A stretch of 64,000 nt of DNA. Origin: Melioribacter sp. (lineage in GTDB: Bacteria > Bacteroidota > Ignavibacteria > Ignavibacteriales > Melioribacteraceae). The position numbers and the translations under genes were made by a program. Below, in pieces: positions 9,666-19,783 of this stretch (positions are counted from its first letter, which is position 1; each line of letters begins with the position of its first letter). Below the pieces are notes generated by a model. It was not told where the DNA came from. It saw only the letters and a list, made by a program, of their open reading frames with translations, and did no database searches. The stretch lies in NCBI GenBank assembly GCA_003155655.1, contig PMDS01000077.1, positions 137,698 through 201,697 on the forward strand, written 5' to 3'.

Positions 9666-10901
9666 TTACCTGTTTTTTTTAATAACAACTATTGTTTTAT
9701 CATCCTGATACTGGCTGTCGTTTGTGCTGAATTTTAATACATCATCCAAGATTGAAGCAGCAATTTCTTTAGGTGTTCCATTTACATTTTTCAATATCAT
9801 TTTTTGAAGTCTTTCTTCACCATAAAATTCGTATTTATCATTTGCAGATTCTACTATACCATCAGAATAAATCACAAGCACATCACCTTTATGGAAATTA
9901 ATGCTGTCAGTTTCATATTTTGAATGAGGCGCCGGTCCAAGCAAAGGTCCAGTTGGTCCTAGTGTTGTGAAATTGTTAAACTTTTTATTATAGAATAACG
10001 GCGGATTTTGTCCTGCATTTGCATATAAAAACAATCCCTTCTTATCATTTGATATTTCACCATAAAAAAGTGTAATAAATTTATCGTCACTGAATATTTT
10101 ACTTACCAATTGATTAAGTCTAAGAAGCATCGGTGAAATTTTGATTTGGAAAGTGCTTGCCATTCTTAAAGCGCCGGAAATGTACATTGCTTCGGCAGCT
10201 GCGCCTAAACCTTTTGATGCCGCATCACCAACAACAATACCCATTCTTTCTTCATCGTCACCAATTTTAAGATAGTCATAAAAATCACCTGCAACATTAT
10301 CTGCAGGAATTGTAATGCCAAAAATGTCATAAGCAAAAAATTTTAGTTCGTGTTCCGGTAAAATGCTCCTTTGAAGCGCGCGGGCTTTATCAATATCTTC
10401 TATTAAATTTTTTCTTGATATACTTAAGTATCTTTCATTCAGCTTTGATGTAAGAACTGTTGCAACAACATTCAAAGTATAACTTAAATCATCACCCAGC
10501 ATTTTGGAGTTGACAGCCAGTAAATATTCATAATATTTTTTTTCGCCTAAACGTATTTTTCTTCCCACACCCGCTGCAGAGTATTTAAATATTCCCTTGC
10601 TAAGCAATACTTTGTCTGTTTCATCTGCAAGTACGGTTCTTTCAACTGAAATTCTATCAACAATAGGATAATCTTTTATGTGTATTGCAAGTTCATCCGG
10701 TATTTTTTCAACTTTCCCGGTCTGGAATAATAATTTGTATGATTTTTTCTTTGCATCGAACTGCCAGACTCTGCCTCCCAGCAGTTGGATTGATTCATTC
10801 TTTACAATTTGCTGAACAACATCAACCAGTAGTTCCTTATCGCTTGGAAAATTTTTTGAAGCGACTGTTTCAATTGTTCTATATAGTTTTTTCTGATCCA
10901 T
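9666..10901 (-). CDS. SpoIIE/PP2C-family serine phosphatase (RsbU-like)
   Basis: The 411-residue protein has a GAF-like N-terminal half (about residues 1-180), a short helical linker with the ARALQRSILPE signature near 195, and a C-terminal PP2C/SpoIIE domain. Metal-binding motifs are ADNVAGDFYD, GDAASKGLGAA, NAGQNPP and VIYSDGIVE. Family members dephosphorylate STAS-domain anti-anti-sigma factors in partner-switching pathways. No kinase or STAS partner is encoded nearby. It ends one base before pduS and begins 5 bases after the M64 peptidase, so it is almost certainly translated from the same message as the microcompartment pair. Confidence 0.88.
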   Translation of the reverse strand: MDQKKLYRTIETVASKNFPSDKELLVDVVQQIVKNESIQLLGGRVWQFDAKKKSYKLLFQTGKVEKIPDELAIHIKDYPIVDRISVERTVLADETDKVLLSKGIFKYSAAGVGRKIRLGEKKYYEYLLAVNSKMLGDDLSYTLNVVATVLTSKLNERYLSISRKNLIEDIDKARALQRSILPEHELKFFAYDIFGITIPADNVAGDFYDYLKIGDDEERMGIVVGDAASKGLGAAAEAMYISGALRMASTFQIKISPMLLRLNQLVSKIFSDDKFITLFYGEISNDKKGLFLYANAGQNPPLFYNKKFNNFTTLGPTGPLLGPAPHSKYETDSINFHKGDVLVIYSDGIVESANDKYEFYGEERLQKMILKNVNGTPKEIAASILDDVLKFSTNDSQYQDDKTIVVIKKNR

Positions 10902-10906
10902 TAATC

Positions 10907-12175
10907 CTATTCTGAATAATAATTAATGATTTTTTGAATTACGTCTTTACATACCTGGTTAAATTCATTTGATGAAAATGAATTCATTATACTGTTAAAT
11001 GTAGGGCGGAAAACCCCTTTTGCTACATAGCCGCCACCTTCAAACACGCCTATTTTATTTTTGTATTTATCTTCAGGGGGTGTTGGTATTGGTGTGCCAG
11101 GTTCTATTAAATATTTCCATTTGCTTTCAAAGTTAACCATAGTTGTTAAATTTGGTTCCCATGGTTCAACATCAGTCGGATACATATCCTGGTAAGTATT
11201 GTCATTTCCATATTCATCGGCAAGTCCTGCAATCCCATGAGCAAACTCATGTACAAACACTTGTTTTGAAACCTTATTGTCCACACACGTCATTGAATAA
11301 AAATTGTAAATTGCGCCGCCTCCATACTTGGAAGTATTAACCATAATAAATATTTGATCATAAGGGGCATTAGCAGCAATATCCTTTACAGTAAAATAGT
11401 CGGTAGTCATTAAATATCTTTCACTATCAAAAGTATAAAAGCTGGAATTAACCAAAGTTTGCTGCCATATGCCATTTGCAGGAATATCCGTTCCGGATTC
11501 ATTAGACGGTGCTTCGATTCCCCAAATGTTAATCTTGTCTTTATTTTCTTTGTAAGGAGAATATTCAAACAAATAACCGGCGAAACGTTCGCAGTCTTTG
11601 TGGAATTTTTCAATTTCAGTTTTGGAATATCCTTCTGGAATGAATACAATATCAAGTTTCGTTGAAGGATCACCGGAATAATGTACTTTAAAATTTGTAT
11701 AAGGTTTTATCTTTTCTTTCACAATAAAATAACTGGAAGGATTAGCTGTATACTCAAATTTTTTCTCAAAGTTATTTCTTCTATCCCTTCTATAAATCTC
11801 AATCTTAATTTCTTTTTTAGGAAAAGGCATAACAACCGATCCCGAAAAAGTCCGGGTAATGGTTTTTGCTTCTTCAGTAGTCTGCCACTCCTGGAACAAT
11901 GCAGAAAATCCTCTTGAGTAGATTAATTGATTTGAAGCTCTGTCAAAAACCTTTAAGAAGTAATTACCATAGCCAAGATTATCAATTAAATTTTTCTTTG
12001 AACCGCTCCACGGTCCCTCCTCTACCAATTTACCAAAAGAAATCATTTCCGATTGCTTATTGCCTGTATGATAAAAATCCATTCTTAGAGTTTTATCAGC
12101 AAAAAAATCGTCGTATTTAATTTGGGCATGAACGGTAATGAATAGAAAACAAATAAGTATTATTATTTTTTTCAT
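10907..12175 (-). CDS. Secreted M64 (IgA-peptidase) family metalloprotease
   Basis: A 422-residue protein starting with a clear signal peptide (two Lys, a hydrophobic core, cleavage near the Ala in VHA). The catalytic zinc motif is HEFAHGIAGLADEYG, matching the M64 signature HEFxHxxxGLADEY with the third ligand region downstream. The N-terminal ~150 residues form the M64 N-terminal beta domain. These enzymes are secreted or surface endopeptidases; the name comes from a Clostridium IgA protease, but environmental members are common and no IgA activity is implied. The gene is packed between pyrE and the SpoIIE phosphatase gene. Confidence 0.88.
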   Translation of the reverse strand: MKKIIILICFLFITVHAQIKYDDFFADKTLRMDFYHTGNKQSEMISFGKLVEEGPWSGSKKNLIDNLGYGNYFLKVFDRASNQLIYSRGFSALFQEWQTTEEAKTITRTFSGSVVMPFPKKEIKIEIYRRDRRNNFEKKFEYTANPSSYFIVKEKIKPYTNFKVHYSGDPSTKLDIVFIPEGYSKTEIEKFHKDCERFAGYLFEYSPYKENKDKINIWGIEAPSNESGTDIPANGIWQQTLVNSSFYTFDSERYLMTTDYFTVKDIAANAPYDQIFIMVNTSKYGGGAIYNFYSMTCVDNKVSKQVFVHEFAHGIAGLADEYGNDNTYQDMYPTDVEPWEPNLTTMVNFESKWKYLIEPGTPIPTPPEDKYKNKIGVFEGGGYVAKGVFRPTFNSIMNSFSSNEFNQVCKDVIQKIINYYSE

Positions 12176-12194
12176 CTCTACACCAATAAGTTAT

Positions 12195-12773
12195 TTATTT
12201 ATTTACTTTTCTAGAGCCTGGTTTTACAGCCGGAATATTTTGTTTACATAAAGGACAATCTTCCGGATTATATGAAACAACTTCTAATTGTAATGTACTA
12301 AATTGAGGTACTCCGAATTGAACTTTATTATTACTTCTATCTACAATGTATCCAACCTCTGATATAATTCCGCCGTTATTTTTAACAATGTCCATTACTT
12401 CAAAAACAGAACCACCCGTAGTAACTACATCTTCACAGACCAGATATTTTTTTCCTTCTTCTATTTGGAAGCCTCTTCTTAGAGAAAGTATTTTATCTTC
12501 ACGTTCTGCAAAAATTGACTTTTTGCCCAGAAGTCTTGCCACTTCCTGCCCAACAATAATTCCGCCAATTGCAGGTGAAATAACAACATCAATTTCACTA
12601 TCCTTAAAATGGTTTGCAATCATAGAGCAAATTATTTCATTATATTCGGGGTATTGAAGTACAAGGGCACATTGAAAATATTGGTTACTATGTCTGCCGG
12701 ATGTCAATAAAAAATGCCCATTCAACAGGGCATTTGTTTTAAGAAAAATTTCCAGGATATTTTGATTTGTCAT
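12195..12773 (-). CDS. pyrE: Orotate phosphoribosyltransferase
   Basis: The 192-residue protein shows the type I PRTase layout. An N-terminal hood carries [13 protein letters not shown]. The PRPP-binding loop is [14 protein letters not shown], with two acidic residues before TTGGS. It converts orotate and PRPP to OMP in de novo pyrimidine synthesis. A C-terminal [17 protein letters not shown] segment is typical of one bacterial PyrE subgroup. The start overlaps the end of the upstream pterin-dehydratase-like gene by 4 bases, so translation is probably coupled. Confidence 0.92.
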   Translation of the reverse strand: MTNQNILEIFLKTNALLNGHFLLTSGRHSNQYFQCALVLQYPEYNEIICSMIANHFKDSEIDVVISPAIGGIIVGQEVARLLGKKSIFAEREDKILSLRRGFQIEEGKKYLVCEDVVTTGGSVFEVMDIVKNNGGIISEVGYIVDRSNNKVQFGVPQFSTLQLEVVSYNPEDCPLCKQNIPAVKPGSRKVNK

Positions 12774-13054
12774 TTTCTAATAGAATTTATTTTGTGAGCA
12801 AGTTTAAAATCATTTTCTGTAACTCCACCTTCACTATGAGTGGAAAGAGTAATTTTTACTTTATTCCATGAATGAAGGAGCAAATCCGGATGATGATCTA
12901 ATTTTTCAGCCTCAAAACCAATTTCAACTATAAGAGCTACTGCATCGGCGAAATTTTTTAATACAAATTCTTTATGTATTGATTTCTTTGAATATGACCA
13001 GCTATCTAACCTATCTATTTTTTTCTTGATCTCATCAGGATTAAGTAATTTCAT
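12770..13054 (-). CDS. Pterin-4a-carbinolamine dehydratase-like protein
   Basis: This 94-residue protein has the PCD/DCoH motif: E-KLDHHPDL with its His pair and Asp, then a Trp and [18 protein letters not shown]. The length is complete for the family. The enzyme dehydrates 4a-hydroxy-tetrahydropterin, and the family also includes proteins tied to molybdopterin metabolism. No aromatic amino acid hydroxylase is present here, so the physiological role stays open. It lies 21 bases after clpC and overlaps pyrE by 4 bases. Confidence 0.88.
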   Translation of the reverse strand: MKLLNPDEIKKKIDRLDSWSYSKKSIHKEFVLKNFADAVALIVEIGFEAEKLDHHPDLLLHSWNKVKITLSTHSEGGVTENDFKLAHKINSIRK

Positions 13055-13075
13055 TTTAATACGTTATATCCTTTC

Positions 13076-15571
13076 TCAGAGAATTTTTTTCTCTTGACTA
13101 TCCTGTTCTTCAGTTTCTGCAGCTTTTGCAGGCAAAAAGTATAATTCATCTCCGCTTTTCTTGTGTTTAACAACAATTTTATCGCCTTCTTTAAAATGCC
13201 CAAGGAGCAGCTCCTCGGCAAGTGGATCTTCAACATATTTCTGAATTGCCCTCTTTAATGGTCTTGCTCCGAACTTAGGATCAAATCCCATTTCTGCAAG
13301 AAAATCAATAGCAGACTTATGCAGCTCAATGCTCATTTTATTATCACCAATATTCTTGATTAAGTCCTTCATCTCAATTGTAATTATCTGCTTAATATCT
13401 TCCTTATCCAGACTCCTAAATACAATCGTTTCATCCAAACGATTTACAAATTCCGGGTTAAAGAGCTTCTTCATTGCGTCTTCAACAGTATTTTTTAAAT
13501 GTGAGTATTGATCAGCTTCGCTTTCACCGCCGAAACCATAACCGCCTGATATCCTAATGTCTTTTGTACCAACATTAGAAGTCATAATAATTATTGTGTT
13601 TTTGAAATCAACCTTGCGGCCAAGGCTGTCAGTAAGCACACCATCATCAAGAACCTGAAGTAAAATATTGAATACATCCGGATGAGCTTTTTCTATCTCA
13701 TCAAATAAAACTACAGAGTATGGTTTTCTTCTTACCCTCTCTGTTAATTGTCCACCTTCTTCATATCCAACATATCCCGGAGGAGCTCCTACAAGGCGGG
13801 AAACAGCAAATTTTTCCATATACTCACTCATGTCAATTCTAATGAGTGCATCTTCTGAATCAAATAAATAACGGGCAAGTTCCTTTGCCAATTCTGTTTT
13901 ACCAACTCCGGTTGGACCAAGGAATATAAATGAACCAATCGGTTTGGATGGTCTTTTTAAACCGGCACGAGTTCTGCGAATAGCTTTGGTAAGTTTAAGT
14001 ACAGCGTCATCCTGTCCTACAATTCTAGTCTTTAAAGCATCTTCCATCTTCATGAGCTTTTCAGATTCTGCCTGAACGACACGAGTTACAGGAATTCCTG
14101 TCATCATAGAAACTACAGTTGCAATATCATCTTCACTAACATCATAAATAATATCTTTTGTTTTAGCATCCCACTCGCGCTTTGCAATTTCAAGATCGGA
14201 TTGAAGAGTTCTTTCTTTATCTCTCAATCTTGCAGCTTCTTCATAATCCTGTTGTTTAACAACCTGTGTTTTAAGCTGCTTTATTTTATCAACTTCTTCT
14301 TCAAATTTTAGAATTTCATCAGAAACTGTAAAATGCCCCATATGAACACGTGATCCGGCTTCATCAATAACATCAATTGCCTTATCGGGTAAATGACGGT
14401 CAGTAATATACCTTTCACTTAATCTAACAGCAGTCTCGATTGCTTCTTTGGAATAACTGACGTGATGATGTTCCTCATATTTGAATTTAATATTCAAAAG
14501 AATTTGTATTGTTTCATCAACAGAAGGAGGATCTATCATTACCTTCTGAAAACGCCTGTCAAGAGCGCCGTCAGTTTCAATGTACTTGCGATATTCATCT
14601 AAAGTTGTAGCGCCAATACATTGAATATCTCCGCGTGCAAGAGCAGGTTTAAACATGTTTGAAGCGTCTAAAGAACCTGAAGCACCGCCGGCACCAACAA
14701 TAGTATGCAGCTCATCAATAAATAGAATAACATCATCAGCTTTTTCAAGCTCGGTCATCAAAGCTTTCATTCTTTCTTCAAATTGTCCGCGGTATTTAGT
14801 ACCAGCCACTAACCCTGCTAAATCCAAAGTGACAACTCTTTTTTCCTGAAGAATACGCGGTACCTTCTTTTGAATAATTCTTAATGCCAATCCCTCTGCT
14901 ATTGCTGTCTTGCCTACGCCGGGTTCTCCAATTAAAACAGGATTATTCTTCTTTCTTCTGCTTAGAACCTGTGCAACGCGTTCAATTTCTTTTTCGCGAC
15001 CTATTACCGGGTCAAGTTTATCGTCTATAGCAAGTTTTGTTAAATCCCTGCCAAAGTTATCTAGAACCGGAGTCTTGGTTTTATCTATTTTCTTTGCATT
15101 TGAAAACTGCTGCTGCGATGCTTTACCGGGATCCTTACTGCTAAGTATATTATTCAACTCAGCCCGTGAATTATCGTAAGTTACGTTGAACTGGTGAAGA
15201 ATCTGTGTAGCAATATTATCCTCATCCCTAAGAAGAGAAAGGAGAATATGTTCAGTTCCAATAACGTCTGATTTATATATTTTTGATTCAATTTGAGTGA
15301 TCTTTAAAACTTTTTCTGCCTGCTTTGTTAATGGTATATTACCAATAGTTAAGGTGCCGCCTGAAGTTCTAACAGTATCTTCAATTGATTTTTTTAATTT
15401 TACCAAATCAACTTCAAGGTTGCGTAAAATTTTAACCGCAACTCCCTGCCCTTCACGAATAATTCCGAGAAGGAGATGTTCTGTACCAATGTAATCGTGA
15501 CCAAGCCTTAAAGCTTCTTCACGGCTTAACCTAATCACTTCCTGTACGCGTTCCGAAAAATTGCCTTCCAT
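13076..15571 (-). CDS. clpC: ClpC-type AAA+ chaperone/unfoldase
   Basis: The 831-residue protein has an N-terminal double Clp repeat (residues 1-145). AAA-1 carries GEPGVGKTA and a [14 protein letters not shown]alker B. A UVR-containing middle segment ([12 protein letters not shown]) separates the Clp modules and distinguishes ClpC from ClpA and ClpB. AAA-2 carries GPTGVGKTE and [14 protein letters not shown]. It unfolds substrates for ClpP, which is not in this window. The gene heads a closely spaced seven-gene minus-strand block and is divergent from floA; the shared upstream region holds an inverted repeat. Confidence 0.96.
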   Translation of the reverse strand: MEGNFSERVQEVIRLSREEALRLGHDYIGTEHLLLGIIREGQGVAVKILRNLEVDLVKLKKSIEDTVRTSGGTLTIGNIPLTKQAEKVLKITQIESKIYKSDVIGTEHILLSLLRDEDNIATQILHQFNVTYDNSRAELNNILSSKDPGKASQQQFSNAKKIDKTKTPVLDNFGRDLTKLAIDDKLDPVIGREKEIERVAQVLSRRKKNNPVLIGEPGVGKTAIAEGLALRIIQKKVPRILQEKRVVTLDLAGLVAGTKYRGQFEERMKALMTELEKADDVILFIDELHTIVGAGGASGSLDASNMFKPALARGDIQCIGATTLDEYRKYIETDGALDRRFQKVMIDPPSVDETIQILLNIKFKYEEHHHVSYSKEAIETAVRLSERYITDRHLPDKAIDVIDEAGSRVHMGHFTVSDEILKFEEEVDKIKQLKTQVVKQQDYEEAARLRDKERTLQSDLEIAKREWDAKTKDIIYDVSEDDIATVVSMMTGIPVTRVVQAESEKLMKMEDALKTRIVGQDDAVLKLTKAIRRTRAGLKRPSKPIGSFIFLGPTGVGKTELAKELARYLFDSEDALIRIDMSEYMEKFAVSRLVGAPPGYVGYEEGGQLTERVRRKPYSVVLFDEIEKAHPDVFNILLQVLDDGVLTDSLGRKVDFKNTIIIMTSNVGTKDIRISGGYGFGGESEADQYSHLKNTVEDAMKKLFNPEFVNRLDETIVFRSLDKEDIKQIITIEMKDLIKNIGDNKMSIELHKSAIDFLAEMGFDPKFGARPLKRAIQKYVEDPLAEELLLGHFKEGDKIVVKHKKSGDELYFLPAKAAETEEQDSQEKKIL

Positions 15572-15644
15572 TTTAATCCTTTTCTAATTCCATCATTCTA
15601 AACAGAAAACTTCTCAATTTTGTTTCTTAAATATAAAGATTGCT

Positions 15645-15675
15645 TGTTCGCTTATCAAGGAACATAATGCGAACA
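15645..15675. promoter_or_regulatory. Inverted repeat between clpC and floA, candidate operator
   Basis: The arms are TGTTCGC (15645-15651) and GCGAACA (15669-15675), separated by 17 bases, in the 196-base divergent spacer between clpC and floA. It does not match CIRCE or the known CtsR heptad repeat. It could be a repressor site for either gene, but a 7-base arm can occur by chance. Confidence 0.3.
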
Positions 15676-15767
15676 CATTAAGCTTAATATAAAGATAATA
15701 AATTGTAATAATCAGTTTGAATTGATATTTTACAAATAGTGTAATAAGAATATATGAGGAAAGTAAT

Positions 15768-16763
15768 ATGGAAACCTTAACAGGTGTATCAATATTGATT
15801 ATTATTGTAGCTGTTATTGCTTTAATGATGATACTTTATTTTGTACCAATCGGACTTTTTATAACTGCTTATTTTTCAGGTGTAAAACTTAGAATCTTTA
15901 AGGATTTGATCGGTATGCGGCTTCGGAAAGTCTCTCCGCAGGTTATAGTCCGCAATCTTATTGCTGCAACAAAGGCAGGAATTCAGTTAAATACTCCCTT
16001 ACTTGAAGCGCACTATCTTGCAGGCGGAAACGTGAACAAAGTAGTCACTGCTCTAATATCTGCTAATAAGGCAAATTTAGACCTGGAATTTTCAAAAGCT
16101 GCAGCAATTGACCTTGCAGGACGTGATGTGCTTGAGGCAGTAAAAATGTCGGTCAATCCAAAAGTAATTGAAACTCCAATAGTGGCAGGCGTTGCAAAAG
16201 ATGGTATTCAATTAAAGGCAATTGCTAGAATAACAGTGCGCACCAACCTTGAAAGACTTGTTGGTGGCGCCGGAGAAGCAACTATTTTAGCCCGCGTTGG
16301 AGAGGGCATTGTAACTACAATTGGTTCCAGTCACTCTCATAAAGACGTACTTGAGATGCCCGATAGCATTTCTAAAGTTGTTCTTAAAAAAGGATTGGAT
16401 GCCGGTACCGCGTTTGAAATTTTATCAATTGATATTGCAGATGTTGATGTTGGAACAAATATTGGAGCGGTACTTCAAGCCAATCAAGCAGAAGCAGATT
16501 TGAAAGTTGCACGTGCTAAGGCAGAGGAAAGACGTGCTGCCGCAGTTGCACGCGAACAGGAAATGAATGCTGAAGTAGCTGCCATGAGAGCTAAAGTTGT
16601 TGAAGCCGAAGCTGAAATTCCAAAAGCAATTGCAGAAGCATTTAGAAAAGGCAATCTAGGTGTGATGGATTATTATAATTTAAGAAATATTCAGGCTGAT
16701 ACTGAAATGAGAAATTCAATCTCAAAACCAGAAGAGAAAAAAGATAAGGGCACGAATGGATAA
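15768..16763 (+). CDS. floA: Flotillin-like protein FloA
   Basis: The 331-residue protein has an N-terminal membrane hairpin (about residues 5-35), then an SPFH core with the FloA-typical RMRKVSP-like segment (RLRKVSPQ). A long Glu/Ala-rich helical region follows ([20 protein letters not shown], residues 243-285). FloA proteins oligomerise into membrane microdomain scaffolds. An AGGAAAG sits just before the ATG. The 3' end overlaps the next gene by 8 bases, so the pair is probably translationally coupled. Confidence 0.93.
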   Translation: METLTGVSILIIIVAVIALMMILYFVPIGLFITAYFSGVKLRIFKDLIGMRLRKVSPQVIVRNLIAATKAGIQLNTPLLEAHYLAGGNVNKVVTALISANKANLDLEFSKAAAIDLAGRDVLEAVKMSVNPKVIETPIVAGVAKDGIQLKAIARITVRTNLERLVGGAGEATILARVGEGIVTTIGSSHSHKDVLEMPDSISKVVLKKGLDAGTAFEILSIDIADVDVGTNIGAVLQANQAEADLKVARAKAEERRAAAVAREQEMNAEVAAMRAKVVEAEAEIPKAIAEAFRKGNLGVMDYYNLRNIQADTEMRNSISKPEEKKDKGTNG

Positions 16764-17226
16764 TTTTTTCCAAGTACTGATTCTTCTTATTATAGTTTAT
16801 TCAGTTTTTGCTAATATCCTTAGCAAGAAAAAATCTGAAAATCAAAAAATTGAGATTCCACAAAATGCTAAGGGAGAAAACCCTGATGATGCTTCTCCCC
16901 AGTATTCTCAGGACTACATTTTTGGAGATATCTTTGGCAATAAACTCCCAAGACAGGAAGAAAACATGCGGGCAAATTATGAAACAGCTTACTCCCAGCC
17001 GGATATTAAGCAAATCGATCAAAAAGTACAGGAACAAAGTCCTGGTTTGAAAAATGAAATTAAAGAGCAAACATATTCAGTAGATCCTCCAATTATGGTT
17101 GACGTTTCCCGTCCAACCAACATCCGGACATTGGAACTAAAAAAGAAGATTAAAAATCCTGCCACGCTTCGTGAATTCATTTTAATTTCGGAAATTCTTA
17201 ATAAGCCAAAAGCTCTGCGTAAATAA
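16756..17226 (+). CDS. Small membrane-anchored protein of unknown function
   Basis: I do not recognise a named family. The 156-residue protein begins with one hydrophobic segment (residues 4-22) and then KKK, consistent with a single-pass protein facing the cytoplasm. The middle is polar and probably disordered. The last ~30 residues form a charged helical motif ([19 protein letters not shown], then ILNKPKALR) that looks conserved rather than random. It overlaps floA by 8 bases and the downstream helicase start by 1 base, so it is a real operon member. A FloA-associated membrane role is a guess from position only. Confidence 0.7.
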   Translation: MDNFFQVLILLIIVYSVFANILSKKKSENQKIEIPQNAKGENPDDASPQYSQDYIFGDIFGNKLPRQEENMRANYETAYSQPDIKQIDQKVQEQSPGLKNEIKEQTYSVDPPIMVDVSRPTNIRTLELKKKIKNPATLREFILISEILNKPKALRK

Positions 17227-19220
17227 TGGTTAAGAAATATATCCTTAAAAGAACTTCGGAAGTAACCCAGCAAAAGCCGGTTGTTGACGAATCCCGTTTT
17301 CAAATAAATTATCAGCATGAATTGAATCCTTCACAGTATGAAGCTGCAAGTGCAGTTGACGGCGCTTACCTGGTTATAGCAGGCGCAGGAAGCGGAAAAA
17401 CAAGAACTCTTGTTTACCGTGTTGCGCGTTTGACCGAATTAGGCTATGACCCTGCTTCAATTCTTCTTCTTACATTTACACGCAAAGCGGCAAAACAAAT
17501 GATGGACCGTGCGATAATACTTCTTGATAACCGGTGCTCTAAAATAAACGGAGGGACTTTTCATTCATTCGCAAACATTACTTTACGCAAATATGCTAAA
17601 GCTGTTAATCTCGATAATGGATTTACAATTCTTGACCAAAGTGACAGCGAGGATGTAATAAATTTAATACGCGGACAGTTAAACCTGGCCCAGCATAAAA
17701 AAAGATTTCCCAACAAGGTCACTATTTTCAAAGTACTAAGCTTTAGTGTAAACACTGAAAGGAAAGTTGAAGAAATTATTGAGGAAGAATACCCTCATTT
17801 TTCCGATTACATTGATAAGATACTTGACATTCAAAAAATTTATAATTCATACAAGCAAAAAAATAATCTGCTGGATTATGATGATCTTTTGGTTTATCTG
17901 CGCAATTTTTTATTTGAATTCAGTCCCGCTGCAAAATCATTTTTATCAACAATAAAGTTCACAATGGTTGATGAATACCAGGACACCAACAAATTACAGG
18001 CAGATGTTATAAAAGGTTTGACACAATTAAATAACAACATAATGGTGGTTGGAGACGATTCGCAGTCGATATATTCTTTCCGCGGCGCTAATTTTAAAAA
18101 CATTATGGATTTTCCAAAACTTTTTCCTGATGTAAAACTTATCACACTTGAAGAAAACTACAGAAGCACACAGGAAATATTGGATTTTTCAAATCATATA
18201 ATTGAACATGCAATTGAAAAATATCCTAAACATTTATTTACCAGAAAAACAGGAGGAGAACTCCCGGGAATAATTTCTGCAACAAACGAGAACATGCAGT
18301 CAAGATTCATAGTTGAAAGAATTTTGGAATTGCGTGAGGAAGGAGTTCCCTTGAATGATATTGCCGTTCTTTTCCGTGCGTCATTTCATTCCTTTAATCT
18401 TGAAATAGAACTTAACAAGGCAAACATTCCATATCAAAAATTTGGAGGGATGAAATTTATTGAAACTGCACACGTTAAAGATATGCTAGCCTTTCTAAGA
18501 ATAGCCGCCAACCCGGCAGACTATGTCAGCTGGTTCCGTATTTTGCTTTTGCATGAAGGAATTGGTCCTAAAAAAGCTCAATTAATTATGGATGAAATTG
18601 CAGCCAATCATATATCGATAAAACATAATCCGGACATATCCTTAAGTAAAAAATATAACGACCGTATTTTTAACCTATTCAATTTCCTTTATGAAATTCA
18701 CACAAAGAATCAGTTACCTGCTGATAAAGTTGAGCTAGCATATAAATACTACGAGCCATTATTCATGGAAAAGTATGATGACTGGAACAAGCGTAAAAAG
18801 GATTTAGACATTTTCATGAATATTTCGGAGAACTACCGTAGTATGGATAGTTTTCTTTCCGATATGGCACTTGAACCTCCTCAAGACAGTGTTATTGACG
18901 TTGTTGCAGAAGATAAAGAAAGAGAATATCTAACTCTATCAACAATTCATTCCGCAAAAGGGTTAGAATGGCACACCGTATTTATTCTTCATGCAATTGA
19001 AGGTTTCTTCCCTTCTTCTCAATCGTTTGATAAGCTTGAATCATTGGAAGAAGAAAGAAGGTTAATGTACGTTGCTTCTACCCGGGCAAAGCAGAATTTA
19101 TACGTCTGTTACCCGATGCATATTTTTGACCGTCACCAGGGAATTACTTTTTCAAAACCATCGCGGTTTATTGACGGTGTCTCTGAGGAAATTGCAGACC
19201 AATGGCTGCTGGAAGAATGA
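17226..19220 (+). CDS. UvrD/PcrA-type superfamily 1 DNA helicase
   Basis: The 664-residue helicase has the SF1A motifs in order: Q motif LNPSQYEAA, motif I AGAGSGKT, motif Ia LTFTRKAAKQM, motif II VDEYQDTN, motif III GDDSQSIYSFRGA, motif IV ENYRS, motif V STIHSAKGLEW and motif VI YVASTRAK. It is a 3'-5' DNA translocase for repair or replication restart. At 664 residues it is shorter than typical UvrD (about 720) and lacks the long C-terminal tail. It shares a 1-base stop/start overlap with the preceding small membrane protein. Confidence 0.93.
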   Translation: MVKKYILKRTSEVTQQKPVVDESRFQINYQHELNPSQYEAASAVDGAYLVIAGAGSGKTRTLVYRVARLTELGYDPASILLLTFTRKAAKQMMDRAIILLDNRCSKINGGTFHSFANITLRKYAKAVNLDNGFTILDQSDSEDVINLIRGQLNLAQHKKRFPNKVTIFKVLSFSVNTERKVEEIIEEEYPHFSDYIDKILDIQKIYNSYKQKNNLLDYDDLLVYLRNFLFEFSPAAKSFLSTIKFTMVDEYQDTNKLQADVIKGLTQLNNNIMVVGDDSQSIYSFRGANFKNIMDFPKLFPDVKLITLEENYRSTQEILDFSNHIIEHAIEKYPKHLFTRKTGGELPGIISATNENMQSRFIVERILELREEGVPLNDIAVLFRASFHSFNLEIELNKANIPYQKFGGMKFIETAHVKDMLAFLRIAANPADYVSWFRILLLHEGIGPKKAQLIMDEIAANHISIKHNPDISLSKKYNDRIFNLFNFLYEIHTKNQLPADKVELAYKYYEPLFMEKYDDWNKRKKDLDIFMNISENYRSMDSFLSDMALEPPQDSVIDVVAEDKEREYLTLSTIHSAKGLEWHTVFILHAIEGFFPSSQSFDKLESLEEERRLMYVASTRAKQNLYVCYPMHIFDRHQGITFSKPSRFIDGVSEEIADQWLLEE

Positions 19221-19384
19221 TTAAAACAATTGAGAATTTAGAATTGAGAATGGAAAATTAAAATTTAAAAGGAGTAAGGAGAAAGAAGTAAGTAGTATAA
19301 AGTATAATGTTTAAAGGAATTGAATATGATTTGAATTCTCTATTCAATCAATTATTTTGCAAATAAAATAATGAGAAATAAAAA

Positions 19385-19783
19385 ATGTATAATGCAAAAG
19401 ATTTAGTACAGCAGGCAATTAACGCAAAACAGAAAGCAATGCCGACATATTCAAATTTTCATGTTGGTGCAGCACTTTTAGCTAAAAGCGGTAAACTATA
19501 TATTGGCGCTAATATTGAAAATTCATCATATGGTTTAACAATCTGCGCAGAAAGAACCGCCGTATTTAATGCGATTCTTGAAGGAGAAAGAGAATTTGAA
19601 GCGATTGCTATTGCAGGTGACTCCGATGATTATATTTCTCCTTGCGGCGCATGCAGACAGGTACTTATGGAGCTTTGCGGTAAAGATTTAAATGTATATA
19701 TGGTTAATAGTAAAGGTGAATATAAACTTTCATCAATGGAAGATTTACTTCCCTATTCATTTAATCAGGAGTTCTTAAAATAA
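19385..19783 (+). CDS. cdd: Cytidine deaminase
   Basis: This 132-residue protein has the zinc-binding and catalytic motifs [11 protein letters not shown] (Cys and the proton-shuttling Glu) and PCGACRQVL (two Cys). HVGAALLA lies near the N-terminus. The size fits the tetrameric short Cdd class. It deaminates cytidine and deoxycytidine to uridine and deoxyuridine. It opens a four-gene salvage cluster with tdk, nupC and pnp, and its stop overlaps the tdk start by 1 base. Confidence 0.95.
   Translation: MYNAKDLVQQAINAKQKAMPTYSNFHVGAALLAKSGKLYIGANIENSSYGLTICAERTAVFNAILEGEREFEAIAIAGDSDDYISPCGACRQVLMELCGKDLNVYMVNSKGEYKLSSMEDLLPYSFNQEFLK

Noticed and set aside
9665..9688. Upstream start of pduS at 9688
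   Set aside because: It overlaps the phosphatase gene, while the ATG at 9664 follows that stop after one base and has an AGG before it.
13051..13236. 61-codon minus-strand frame at the clpC 3' end
   Set aside because: It is an alternative-frame shadow of the clpC C-terminus and has no independent evidence.
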